From assembly GCF_026241095.1 (NCBI RefSeq), contig NZ_JAPFGB010000015.1:1-64000 (forward strand): a stretch of DNA of 64,000 bases. The letters are read 5' to 3'. The translations under genes and the position numbers were made by a program. Positions 32,759 through 40,087 of this stretch are shown piece by piece; within the stretch, counting starts at the first letter, position 1; every line of letters starts with the position of its first letter. Source of the stretch: Saccharopolyspora sp. NFXS83. GTDB taxonomy: Bacteria; Actinomycetota; Actinomycetes; Mycobacteriales; Pseudonocardiaceae. Below the pieces are notes generated by a model, which was given only the letters and a program-made list of their open reading frames with translations, was not told the DNA's origin and did no database searches.

Positions 32759-33879
32759 CGGCGATCGCCGCGGACGACCACCGCGTCGGAGGCGGTGAGC
32801 TGGTGCTCTCGGCCTGGTCGGCGGTGTCCCCGTTCGGCGTCGGGCGTGCGGCGTTCGAGGCGGGCATCGCCGGTGGCCGCGGCTGCGTGGCGGAGCTGGA
32901 CGAGTCGGCCGGGCCGTTCCGCCGGGGCGGGGTGATCCCGGACTTCGCCGCCGCAGAACAGCTGGGCCGCAAGGGAACCCGTTCGATGGACCGGGTCACC
33001 GCGATCTCGGTGAAGACCGTCGGGGTACTGCTGGAGGAGTGCGGTCCGGAGCTCACCGCGGAGTCCGACCGGCTGGCGCTGACCTGGGGGACCGGATCGG
33101 GCAGCGCGCAGAGCATCATGGACTTCACCCGGGACTCGCTGACCGGGGCGAAACCGTTCCACGTGGACCCGGCGAAGTTCCCGAACACCGTGATGAACCG
33201 GGCCGCCGGGCAGAGCGCGATCTGGCACTCCATCAAGGGCCCGAACACCACGATCGCGGGCGGCGCGCTGACCGGGTCGCTGGCGCTGCGCAACGGTGTG
33301 CGGCTGGTGCGCGGCGGGCACTGCGACCGGGTGGTGTTCGGCGCCTCCGAGGAGCACACCCCGCAGCGCTCCTGGCTGGAGTGGCGGGCCGTGGACGGCC
33401 GGGCCGAGGACGGCTGGGCGCTGGGGGAAGGCGGTGCGGCCTTCCTGCTGGAGCCCGCCGCGGACGCCGCCGAGGCGGGCCGAACACCGTTGGCGAGGGT
33501 GCTCGGCAGCCGGTTCCGGGCGTTCGGTGAGCCGGGCCGGGCGGACCGGGCGCTGGCCGGGTGCGTGCTGGCGAACCTCACCGAGACCGGTGCGCGGGCC
33601 GGTTCGGTGCGGGTGGTGGCTCCGCTGGACGACACGGGCGAGTGGGGCGAGCGGGAGCGCGCGGTGCTCGACGAGCTGGTGCCGGACGCCGAGCGGGTGC
33701 GACCGCGAACGCTCATCGGGGACACCTCGGCCGCGGCCGGGGCGATGCAGCTGGCCGCCGTGCTGGCCTGGGCGCAGGCACGCGGAACCGAGCCGGGCGA
33801 CCTGGCGTTGATCACCGGGATCGAGCGGGACGGCACCGTCGGGTCCGTGCTGCTGGCGCTCGGCGGAGGCGGCTCGTGA
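32755..33879 (+). CDS. Chain-length factor (KS-beta) of the type II PKS
   Basis: A 374-residue KS-fold protein whose active-site position has Ala171 instead of Cys (TIAGGALTGSLALRNG), so it cannot form the acyl thioester. This is the diagnostic of CLFs. GSGSAQSIMDF and the C-terminal TSAAAGAMQLAAVLAWA follow the KS fold. It controls chain length as partner of the KS at 29741, from which it is separated by two genes, an unusual arrangement because KS and CLF are normally adjacent. ATG 32755 overlaps the previous stop. Confidence 0.85.
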   Translation: MTAIAADDHRVGGGELVLSAWSAVSPFGVGRAAFEAGIAGGRGCVAELDESAGPFRRGGVIPDFAAAEQLGRKGTRSMDRVTAISVKTVGVLLEECGPELTAESDRLALTWGTGSGSAQSIMDFTRDSLTGAKPFHVDPAKFPNTVMNRAAGQSAIWHSIKGPNTTIAGGALTGSLALRNGVRLVRGGHCDRVVFGASEEHTPQRSWLEWRAVDGRAEDGWALGEGGAAFLLEPAADAAEAGRTPLARVLGSRFRAFGEPGRADRALAGCVLANLTETGARAGSVRVVAPLDDTGEWGERERAVLDELVPDAERVRPRTLIGDTSAAAGAMQLAAVLAWAQARGTEPGDLALITGIERDGTVGSVLLALGGGGS

Positions 33880-34232
33880 TCCGCGTCGAGGTGCGGGCGG
33901 CGACGCGTTCCGAACACGCCGTGTCCGGGACGGTGCGGGTGGATCCGGCGGAACCGGTGTTCGCCGGGCACTACCCGGGCTTCCCGTTGCTTCCCGGCCT
34001 GGCCTTGCTGGACGTGGTGCAGGCCGTCGTGCGCAGCTGCCCCGGCCGGGAGTTCGCGCGACTGGACGGCGTGGAGCGGGTGCGCTTCTTCCACGAGGTC
34101 CGGCCGGGCGACGAGCTCGCGGTCGAAGTGGAGTTCGGCGCGGACGGCGGCTGCGCGGTCGCGATCGGTGGCGAGCAGGGGCGGGTCGCGCAGCTCCGCT
34201 GCGGGCTGCGGGTGCCGGCGGTGGCCGCGTGA
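33876..34232 (+). CDS. FabZ-like dehydratase subunit 1 (HxxGxPxxPG type)
   Basis: A 118-residue single hot-dog protein with HYPGFPLLPGLALLD (catalytic-type His32 in the FabA/FabZ H-x-x-G-x-P-x-x-P-G motif). It lacks the Glu/Asp helix signature of full FabZ. That motif is present in the next protein, suggesting a split or heteromeric dehydratase. GTG 33876 overlaps the CLF stop by 4 nt. It likely dehydrates beta-hydroxyacyl-ACP intermediates. Confidence 0.75.
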   Translation: MIRVEVRAATRSEHAVSGTVRVDPAEPVFAGHYPGFPLLPGLALLDVVQAVVRSCPGREFARLDGVERVRFFHEVRPGDELAVEVEFGADGGCAVAIGGEQGRVAQLRCGLRVPAVAA

Positions 34233-34717
34233 CCGGGCAGGCGGGGATCCGCGCGACGATCCCGCACCGGCACCCGATCCTCCTGGTGGACCGGGTCGTG
34301 TCCGTCGATCCCGGGGCGCGGATCCGCACCCGGAAAGCGATCAGCGGGACCGAGCACTGCTACGCGGGCCTGCCGGAGGACGCGCCGGAGGCGGAGTACG
34401 CCTACCCGCTGAGCCGGTTGCTGGAGTCCTGGGCCCAGTCCGCGGTGCTGCTGGCGAGCTGGCAGCGGCCGAACGCGGACGTGCTCACCGGGCAGGTGGA
34501 ACTGCTGACCGGGCTGCGCGGCGTCGAACTGCTGGAACCGGTGTTTCCGGGTGACGTGGTGGAGCACGAGGTGATCGCGGTGCGGGAACTGCCCGACGCG
34601 GCGATCTTCCGCGGCGAGTGCGCGGTGGACGGCCGGATCGCCGTCCGGGTCGGGCAGCTGACCGTGGCGCGGCGCGGGGCCGAGGTGTTGCGCCCCGGCG
34701 GAGCGGACGCTCGATGA
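34229..34717 (+). CDS. FabZ-like dehydratase subunit 2 (LLESWAQS type)
   Basis: A 162-residue hot-dog protein starting IRATIPHRHPILLVDRV (the FabZ N-terminal motif) and carrying LSRLLESWAQSAVLL with the catalytic-type Glu66. The usual H-x-x-x-F-P-x-x-P-G box is degenerate (YAGLPEDAPEAEYAYP), complementing the preceding subunit, which has that box but not the Glu helix. A heterodimeric dehydratase is the simplest reading. Overlaps both neighbours' frames by 4 nt at the start. Confidence 0.75.
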   Translation: MTGQAGIRATIPHRHPILLVDRVVSVDPGARIRTRKAISGTEHCYAGLPEDAPEAEYAYPLSRLLESWAQSAVLLASWQRPNADVLTGQVELLTGLRGVELLEPVFPGDVVEHEVIAVRELPDAAIFRGECAVDGRIAVRVGQLTVARRGAEVLRPGGADAR

Positions 34718-34782
34718 GCGGTTCCGAAGAGCCTGCCCGTGAACCCGGCGTTCCAGGCGAGCCGGTTCTTGGCCGGTTTCTT

Positions 34783-34845
34783 GCCAGCGGCGAAGCCGCT
34801 GAGCAGTGACCACCATGCCCACCGGCACCGCCGCTGAGGTTCCGC
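34783..34845. repeat. Dispersed palindromic repeat, short copy
   Basis: 24 bp at 34783-34806 (palindrome core AGCGGC-GAA-GCCGCT) is the exact reverse complement of 59455-59478. 14 bp at 34832-34845 is the reverse complement of 59331-59344. The copy occupies the 179-bp gap before the KR gene. It is an internally shortened, inverted copy of the 148-bp element at 59331. Confidence 0.75.
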
Positions 34846-34896
34846 TGAACGACCCGCTACGCAGACCGAGAGCGATGAACGATGAAAGAGGTGGGG

Positions 34897-35643
34897 ATGT
34901 CCGCGAGTACGCGACCCGTGGCGCTGGTGACCGGCGGCTCGCGGGGGATCGGGCGGCACGTCGTGACCCGGCTCGCCGCCGCCGGGCACGACGTGGCGCT
35001 GTGCTACCAGTCCGACGTGGACGCTGCCGCCGAGGTGGCGGAGCTGGCCGCCGAGTCCGGTGCCGCGGTGCTGGTCCGGCAGGTCGACGTGGCGGAGCGC
35101 GCCGAAGTCGACCGGTTCGTCAAGGACGCCGAGAAGGAGCTCGGCCCCGTGGAGTCCGCGGTGGCCTGCGCCGGGATCGTCAAGGACAACCCGATGGCGC
35201 TGCTCAAGGACGAGGACTGGTCCCGGGTGCTGCGGGTGAACCTGGACGGCACCTACAACCTGTGCAAGTCGGTGCTCTTCCCGATGATCAAGCGGAAGCG
35301 CGGTTCCGTGGTGACGTTGTCCTCGGTCGCCGGGGTGCACGGCAACGCGACGCAGGCGAACTACTCGGCGTCCAAGGCCGGGATCATCGGGCTCACCAAG
35401 GCGCTGGCCAAGGAGGTCGGCCGCTACGGGATCCGGGTGAACGCGGTGGCGCCCGGGTTCATCGAGACCGACATGCTCGCCGGACTCTCCGAGCAGGCGC
35501 TCGCGGCGTCGACCGCGGCGGTTCCGCTGGGGAGGCTGGGGCGCCCGGAGGAGGTCGCGGACCTGGTGGAGTTCCTGGTCTCGGACCGCGCCTCGTACCT
35601 GACCTGCCAGGTGCTGCAGCTCGACGGAGGGCTGGTCCTGTGA
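34897..35643 (+). CDS. Ketoreductase (FabG-type SDR) of the PKS
   Basis: A 248-residue SDR: VALVTGGSRGIGRHV cofactor loop, NADPH-type, catalytic Ser in TLSSVAG, Tyr156 and Lys160 in YSASKAG, plus the NAVAPGFIETDM segment. It reduces beta-ketoacyl-ACP to beta-hydroxyacyl-ACP. ATG 34897 is chosen because AAAGAGGTGGGG directly precedes it; ATG 34882 is in frame upstream. It overlaps the isomerase by 4 nt. Its presence makes the type II PKS reducing. Confidence 0.9.
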   Translation: MSASTRPVALVTGGSRGIGRHVVTRLAAAGHDVALCYQSDVDAAAEVAELAAESGAAVLVRQVDVAERAEVDRFVKDAEKELGPVESAVACAGIVKDNPMALLKDEDWSRVLRVNLDGTYNLCKSVLFPMIKRKRGSVVTLSSVAGVHGNATQANYSASKAGIIGLTKALAKEVGRYGIRVNAVAPGFIETDMLAGLSEQALAASTAAVPLGRLGRPEEVADLVEFLVSDRASYLTCQVLQLDGGLVL

Positions 35644-36338
35644 GCACCGGACGCGCGCCCCGGTTCTACTTCTCGCTTCGCAGCCCGTACTCCTGGCTGG
35701 CCTACCGGGAGATCCGCGAGCGGCACCCGGGGCTGGTGGACCGGCTGGACTGGATCCCGTTCTGGGAGCCCGACGAGCGTTCCACCGCGCTGCTGGCAGA
35801 GCGGGGCGGCCGGTTCCCGTACGCGGCGATGTCGAGGGCCAAGCACCTCTACGTGCTGCAGGACGTGGCGCGGCTGGCGAAAGCGCGGGGGCTGGTGGTG
35901 GCCTGGCCGGTGGACCGGGATCCGGTGTGGGAGGTGGCGCACCTGCCGTACTTCCTGGCGCTGCGGGCCGGGCGCGGGCACGACTACATCTCGCTGGTGT
36001 ACCGGGCGCGCTGGGAGGAGGGGCGCGACGTCGGCGATCCGGCGGTGATCGCCGAGATCGGGGCGGAGCTCGGCCTGGACCCCGCGCGGGTCGCCGGGGC
36101 GGTGGACGACGAGGAGCTGCGCGCGGAGGGCATCGGCAGCTTGCTGCGGGTCTGCCGGGAAGGCGCGTTCGGGGTGCCGTTCTTCATCGCCGGGCGGGAG
36201 AAGTTCTGGGGCTTGGACCGGCTGGAGCTGTTCCTCGCGGCACTGCCCGGTGGTGCCGAGCCCGCCGCGGTTCCCTTCGTGGGGCCGGAATCCGGCTGGG
36301 GCACGGTCGAAGGCGGACATGCGGGGGGCTGCGGCTGA
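35640..36338 (+). CDS. DsbA-like/2-hydroxychromene-2-carboxylate isomerase-type enoyl isomerase
   Basis: A 232-residue thioredoxin-fold/GST-kappa-like protein. It starts RFYFSLRSPYSWLAYREI with Ser15 at the position of the HCCA-isomerase nucleophile (no CxxC), and has a late FGVPFFIAGREKFWGLDRLELF motif. In cinnamoyl-lipid and related reducing type II PKS pathways such isomerases make a cis double bond in the polyene, allowing electrocyclisation to a benzene ring. The same role is likely here, though glutathione-dependent chemistry cannot be excluded. GTG 35640 overlaps the KR stop; it ends the operon. Confidence 0.78.
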   Translation: MSTGRAPRFYFSLRSPYSWLAYREIRERHPGLVDRLDWIPFWEPDERSTALLAERGGRFPYAAMSRAKHLYVLQDVARLAKARGLVVAWPVDRDPVWEVAHLPYFLALRAGRGHDYISLVYRARWEEGRDVGDPAVIAEIGAELGLDPARVAGAVDDEELRAEGIGSLLRVCREGAFGVPFFIAGREKFWGLDRLELFLAALPGGAEPAAVPFVGPESGWGTVEGGHAGGCG

Positions 36339-36579
36339 CGAGGACGTTTGTTGAGCTTTTCCGGGTCTGATGGGAATACTTCGGAGCTGGATCGGCCGTT
36401 CCGCGAGGTATGATCTTCCCCGAGCAACATGTTCTGGGGGTTCATGGTGTTCCTGCGGAGCGCGCCGACCTTCCTGCGGGCGTTCCGAACGTCCCTGCGC
36501 TCGTGACCGGACAGGTCCCGGGCGTCGTCGGCGGGCACACCATCGGAACTCGCAGACCTCCGCCGTTGAGGCCCGGAAG

Positions 36580-37578
36580 ATGCGAGGTCGTCCGAAGATG
36601 CAGATCGAGGTACGCCATGCACGTGTGGTCGCGGCACTAGCGAACGAGGGCAGCATCTCGCGGGCCGCGCAACGTCTCACGCTCCCGCAGCCGAGCCTGA
36701 CCATGCAGCTCCGGCGCATCGAATCGGCGCTGGGCGGGCCGTTGTTCGTGCGCTCCAACTCGGGCATCAGCCCCACGGTGCTGGGGGAGCGGATCATCCC
36801 GCTCATGGTGGAGCTGGCCGAACGGGCCGACGAGATCGCCTCCGAGTCCAGTTCGGTGTCCTCCGGCGTGATCCGCGTGGTCACCGCGGAGTGGACTCCG
36901 GTCGGACTGCGCTCCGAACTGGCCGAGCGGCTGCCGGACGTCGAGCTCCAGACCGTCACCCTGGACGCGGCGCTGTGCGTCCAGGCGGTCAGCGACGACG
37001 CGCACACGGCGTGCGTGGTGCCCTGCGCGGAGACCGAGGACCCGGTGCGCGGCGCCACCGCCGACCTGGTCTCCGAAGTGATCTTCCGGGAGCCGATGTG
37101 GCTGGCGGTGCCCGCCGGGCATCCGCTGGCCGCGGCCGAGCTGGCGGACCGGGCGGGGCTCGACTCGCTGACCTGGGTGCGCCATCGGCGCGGACATTGG
37201 TTCCACGTCCTGGAGCAGAAGTTCTTCGGCAGGCTGGAGCTGGTGGAACCCGAGGTGGTGCACCATGCGGCCGGCCAGGCGGAAGTGATGGCCTGGGTGA
37301 CCGGAGCCGGTGCTGCCGCGCTGGCGAGTCCCACCGGTCCGCTGACGCCCGGGGTCGCGCTGGTGCCTCCGCAGGACGCCGTCTGGCGCAAGGTGCTGCT
37401 GGTCTCCCGGCGCGGGGCGGTGTCCCCGGACCGGTTGCGCGGGATCGCCGACGCGGTGCGGGAGAACTACTGCGTCCTCGCTCGCCGCGTCCCCGCCTAC
37501 TGGACCTGGCTGCGCTGCCACCGCACCGAAGTCCGCGAGCTCGAAGACCACCTGGACGCCGTCGCCTCGACCGGCTGA
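36580..37578 (+). CDS. LysR-family transcriptional regulator
   Basis: A 332-residue LTTR: N-terminal wHTH (VVAALANEGSISRAAQRLTLPQPSLTMQLRRIESALGGPLFVR) and a periplasmic-binding-like effector domain (VIRVVTAEWTPVGLRSELAERLPDVELQ ...). ATG 36580 has GAGG 8 nt upstream; ATG 36598 is an alternative. It sits between the PKS operon and the aminoacyl-ACP operon and is probably a third cluster regulator. The 241-bp gap before it contains no gene I can support and presumably its promoter. Confidence 0.8.
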   Translation: MRGRPKMQIEVRHARVVAALANEGSISRAAQRLTLPQPSLTMQLRRIESALGGPLFVRSNSGISPTVLGERIIPLMVELAERADEIASESSSVSSGVIRVVTAEWTPVGLRSELAERLPDVELQTVTLDAALCVQAVSDDAHTACVVPCAETEDPVRGATADLVSEVIFREPMWLAVPAGHPLAAAELADRAGLDSLTWVRHRRGHWFHVLEQKFFGRLELVEPEVVHHAAGQAEVMAWVTGAGAAALASPTGPLTPGVALVPPQDAVWRKVLLVSRRGAVSPDRLRGIADAVRENYCVLARRVPAYWTWLRCHRTEVRELEDHLDAVASTG

Positions 37579-37647
37579 GCGCTTCTCCCTCTCCGCCCGA
37601 GCGAACGTTCCCCTCCAGCGGGCCCGCCCGGTTCGCGCGGACACCTC

Positions 37648-37676
37648 CGTCAGCGTCGCGTCAGCTTTCCGTCAGC
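37648..37676 (+). promoter_or_regulatory. SARP operator 1: three CGTCAGC heptamers at 11-bp spacing
   Basis: CGTCAGC occurs at 37648-37654, 37659-37665 and 37670-37676, exactly 11 bp apart. This is the geometry of SARP-binding direct repeats, one helical turn each. ACGCT lies 11 bp beyond the last base, comparable to AGCAT at the two sister sites and possibly the -10. It precedes the KAS III/ATP-grasp operon. Confidence 0.8.
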
Positions 37677-37745
37677 GGCGGCTTGGACGCTGGGCGTCGA
37701 TCCGTTCGCTCGTGTTCGCGCGGCGCTCGACGAGGGAGGAACCCC

Positions 37746-37787
37746 ATGAACTCCAGCAAGTGCGTTCCGGCGGCGGTGCGGCGATGA
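37746..37787 (+). CDS. 13-residue leader ORF coupled to the KAS III gene
   Basis: ATG 37746 with a strong GAGGGAGGA ribosome-binding site begins MNSSKCVPAAVRR, whose TGA (37785-37787) overlaps the KAS III ATG (37784). The KAS III start has no good site of its own, so this mini-ORF probably loads ribosomes by translational coupling. Whether the peptide matters is unknown. An upstream GTG (37712) for KAS III is the alternative explanation. Confidence 0.45.
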   Translation: MNSSKCVPAAVRR

Positions 37788-38713
37788 CGTCGCTGGTCGA
37801 GGTGGCCCGGCACCTGCCGTCGACCGAACCGGTCGCGGCGTTGCAGGAACCCTTGGGGCTCAACGATCTCCAGCTGCGCCGGTTCACCCGGCTCTACGGG
37901 CTGGACCAGATCTGCAAGGCACCCGAGGATTCCGAGACTGAGCTGCTGCTCGCCGCCGCCCGCGGGCTTGACTCGTTGCGCGGCAACGAGCACCGGGTCC
38001 GCTACGTGGTGCGCGGCAAGGGGTTGCGCACGACCGCGCCCTACCCGCACAGCCCGCTGCAGCGGGTGCGCGACGAACTGGGGCTGGGCCACGCCCGCGG
38101 CTTCGGGGTGGCCGACCACGGCTGCGCCACCGGGCTGCTCGCCATCGACGTCTGCGACACGCTGTTGTCCGCGGACGGAGACCCCGAGGCGATGGCGCTC
38201 ATCCTCACCGGGGAGAAGACCTTCACCCCGTTCACCCAGTGGGTCACCGACGTCTCGATCATGGGCGAGGGCACGGCCGCGGTGCTGGTCCGCGCGGGTG
38301 GGGAGCGGGATCGGATGCTCGGCTACGCCAGCCGGATCTACGGCCGTGCCGACGGCGTCATCGACATGAACGCCGAGGTCGCCGCGGACGCCCGCAAGAT
38401 CTACCAGGACGTGCTCGCCGAAGTCGTGCTCGCGGCCGTCACCGAGGCGGGCCTGGAGCTCGACGACATCGACCTGCTGCTGCCGCACAACGTGAACCGG
38501 GTGTCCTGGACGGTGGCGGCGGACAACCTCGGCATCCCGAAGCGGAAGTTGTTCATGGACAACCTGCCGCGCACCGGGCACTGCTTCTGCGCCGACCCCT
38601 TCATCAACTACCGGTCCGTGGTGGACGGCGGCGTGCTGCGTCCCGGCGACCGCTACCTGATGACCTCGGTCGGCCTCGGGCAGACGTTCGCGGCGATGGT
38701 CTTCCAGCACTGA
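37784..38713 (+). CDS. KAS III-like ketosynthase/acyltransferase
   Basis: A 309-residue KAS III-fold protein. Candidate nucleophile Cys114 (VADHGCATGLLAID) and His in LLPHNVNRVSW are present. The third triad position reads GHCFCADPF, with His in place of the Asn of FabH, as in KAS III-like acyltransferases that move acyl groups rather than elongate. It may prime the type II PKS with the amino-acyl unit made by the three following genes. First structural gene of a SARP-controlled operon; 18 bp gap to the ATP-grasp gene. Confidence 0.8.
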   Translation: MTSLVEVARHLPSTEPVAALQEPLGLNDLQLRRFTRLYGLDQICKAPEDSETELLLAAARGLDSLRGNEHRVRYVVRGKGLRTTAPYPHSPLQRVRDELGLGHARGFGVADHGCATGLLAIDVCDTLLSADGDPEAMALILTGEKTFTPFTQWVTDVSIMGEGTAAVLVRAGGERDRMLGYASRIYGRADGVIDMNAEVAADARKIYQDVLAEVVLAAVTEAGLELDDIDLLLPHNVNRVSWTVAADNLGIPKRKLFMDNLPRTGHCFCADPFINYRSVVDGGVLRPGDRYLMTSVGLGQTFAAMVFQH

Positions 38714-38731
38714 GGCGTCCAGGAGGGCGAG

Positions 38732-40087
38732 ATGGAACAGGACTTCAACCGGCGGCTCAAGACGGCCCTGACCGGGGATCCGGGGACGCCGCTGGTGTTC
38801 CTGGGCAACTTCGAGGTCGAGCAGCGGTGGGCGCGCGGCGAGCTCGGGTTGCCCCGGCTCTCGGCGCCCGGCGGGACCGCGGTGGTCAACCGCATGGACC
38901 AGTTCGCGTTGCTGCCGGCCAGCGCCTCGGACCACGTGCTGGTCAAGGCGCCGCCGGATCCGGACCACCTGGATCACCTGCGCGAGCTCGGGTTGCCGGT
39001 GCCGACCGTGCACGCGGTCGCGCGGCAGGACGCGCAGCGGATCGTGACGGAGGACGTGCTCGACGATCCGGCGCTGCTGGACGTGCTGCGCGAGCTCGCG
39101 GGGGCGGGCGCGCGGCTGGCCCCGCACGGAGTCTCCGAACTGGAGGAGCGGCTCTCCGACGCGGCCGGGCTGCCGCTGGCGGCCCCGGGGGCCGCGCTGT
39201 GCAAAGCGGTGAACAGCAAGGTCTACAGCCGCAGAGCCGCCGACGAGCTCGGCCTGCGCCAGCCGCTCGGCTGGACCTGCGAGACCGTCGCCGAACTGGA
39301 CGCGGCCGTCGCGGCGGCCCGCGAACTGGTCGAGGCGGGCACGAAGGTCGTGGTGAAGGAGGCCTTCGGCGTCTCCGGCAAGGGGATCGCGGTGGTCGAC
39401 TCGGTCCGCCGCCTGGACCGGCTGCACCGGATGCTCGCCGAGAAGGCCGGGAACGCCGGGGGCCGGTTGGCCTTCGTGGTCGAGCAGTGGGTGGCCAAGC
39501 GCGCCGACCTGAACTACCAGTTCACCGTGCACCGCGACGGATCGGTGCGGTTCGACTTCGTCAAGGAGGCGCTCACCGAGGGCGGAGTCCACAAAGGACA
39601 TCGGTTCCCGGCCTCGTTGGACGCCGACCAGCTCGCGGTCGTGGAGAAGTCCGCCGCGCTGATCGGCTCCCGGCTCGCCGCCGACGGCTACTACGGGGTG
39701 GTCGGAGTGGACGCGCTGGTCGAGCCGGACGGCGAGCTGTTCCCGCTGCTGGAGATCAACGCCCGGAACAACATGTCCACCTACCAGCTGCCGCTGCAGG
39801 AGCGGTTCACCGGCGCTGGCCAGGTCGCGCTCGCCCGGCACCACGCGCTGCGGCTCACCGGACCGCTGCCGTTCGCCGAGGTCCGGGCCGCGCTCGACGA
39901 CCTGCTCTGGAAGGACGGCACCGGGCTGGTGGTGGACAACTTCGCCACCGTGAACGCCGCCGCGGGATCCGGCGCGCCCTTCGACGGGAGGCTCTACGGC
40001 TTCCTGGTGGCGGACTCGACGGACCGGCTCGGCGCGCTCGACGCCGAGATCAGCGCCCGCCTGGCGAGGATGGGGACAACCGCATGA
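38732..40087 (+). CDS. ATP-grasp amino acid:ACP ligase (BtrJ-like)
   Basis: A 451-residue ATP-grasp protein. The ATP-binding core shows TKVVVKEAFGVSGKGIAVVDS, RLAFVVEQWV and LFPLLEINARNNMSTYQ, the last with the Mg-binding Glu and Asn. In butirosin biosynthesis BtrJ, an ATP-grasp ligase, attaches L-glutamate to the ACP BtrI, and BtrK decarboxylates it. The gene order ATP-grasp, PLP decarboxylase, ACP here is the same trio, so amino acid loading on the ACP at 41403 is proposed. The amino acid itself cannot be read. The stop overlaps the next ATG by 4 nt. Confidence 0.7.
   Translation: MEQDFNRRLKTALTGDPGTPLVFLGNFEVEQRWARGELGLPRLSAPGGTAVVNRMDQFALLPASASDHVLVKAPPDPDHLDHLRELGLPVPTVHAVARQDAQRIVTEDVLDDPALLDVLRELAGAGARLAPHGVSELEERLSDAAGLPLAAPGAALCKAVNSKVYSRRAADELGLRQPLGWTCETVAELDAAVAAARELVEAGTKVVVKEAFGVSGKGIAVVDSVRRLDRLHRMLAEKAGNAGGRLAFVVEQWVAKRADLNYQFTVHRDGSVRFDFVKEALTEGGVHKGHRFPASLDADQLAVVEKSAALIGSRLAADGYYGVVGVDALVEPDGELFPLLEINARNNMSTYQLPLQERFTGAGQVALARHHALRLTGPLPFAEVRAALDDLLWKDGTGLVVDNFATVNAAAGSGAPFDGRLYGFLVADSTDRLGALDAEISARLARMGTTA

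Noticed and set aside
34714-34809. 31-codon ORF overlapping the FabZ-like stop (ATGA)
   Set aside because: Its 3' third is the dispersed palindromic repeat also found at 59455, so the frame is probably accidental.
37648-37676. MprA box interpretation of the 11-bp repeats before the KAS III operon
   Set aside because: MprA boxes here are two TTCTCAG-type octamers; these are three CGTCAGC heptamers repeated at three cluster promoters, fitting a SARP better.
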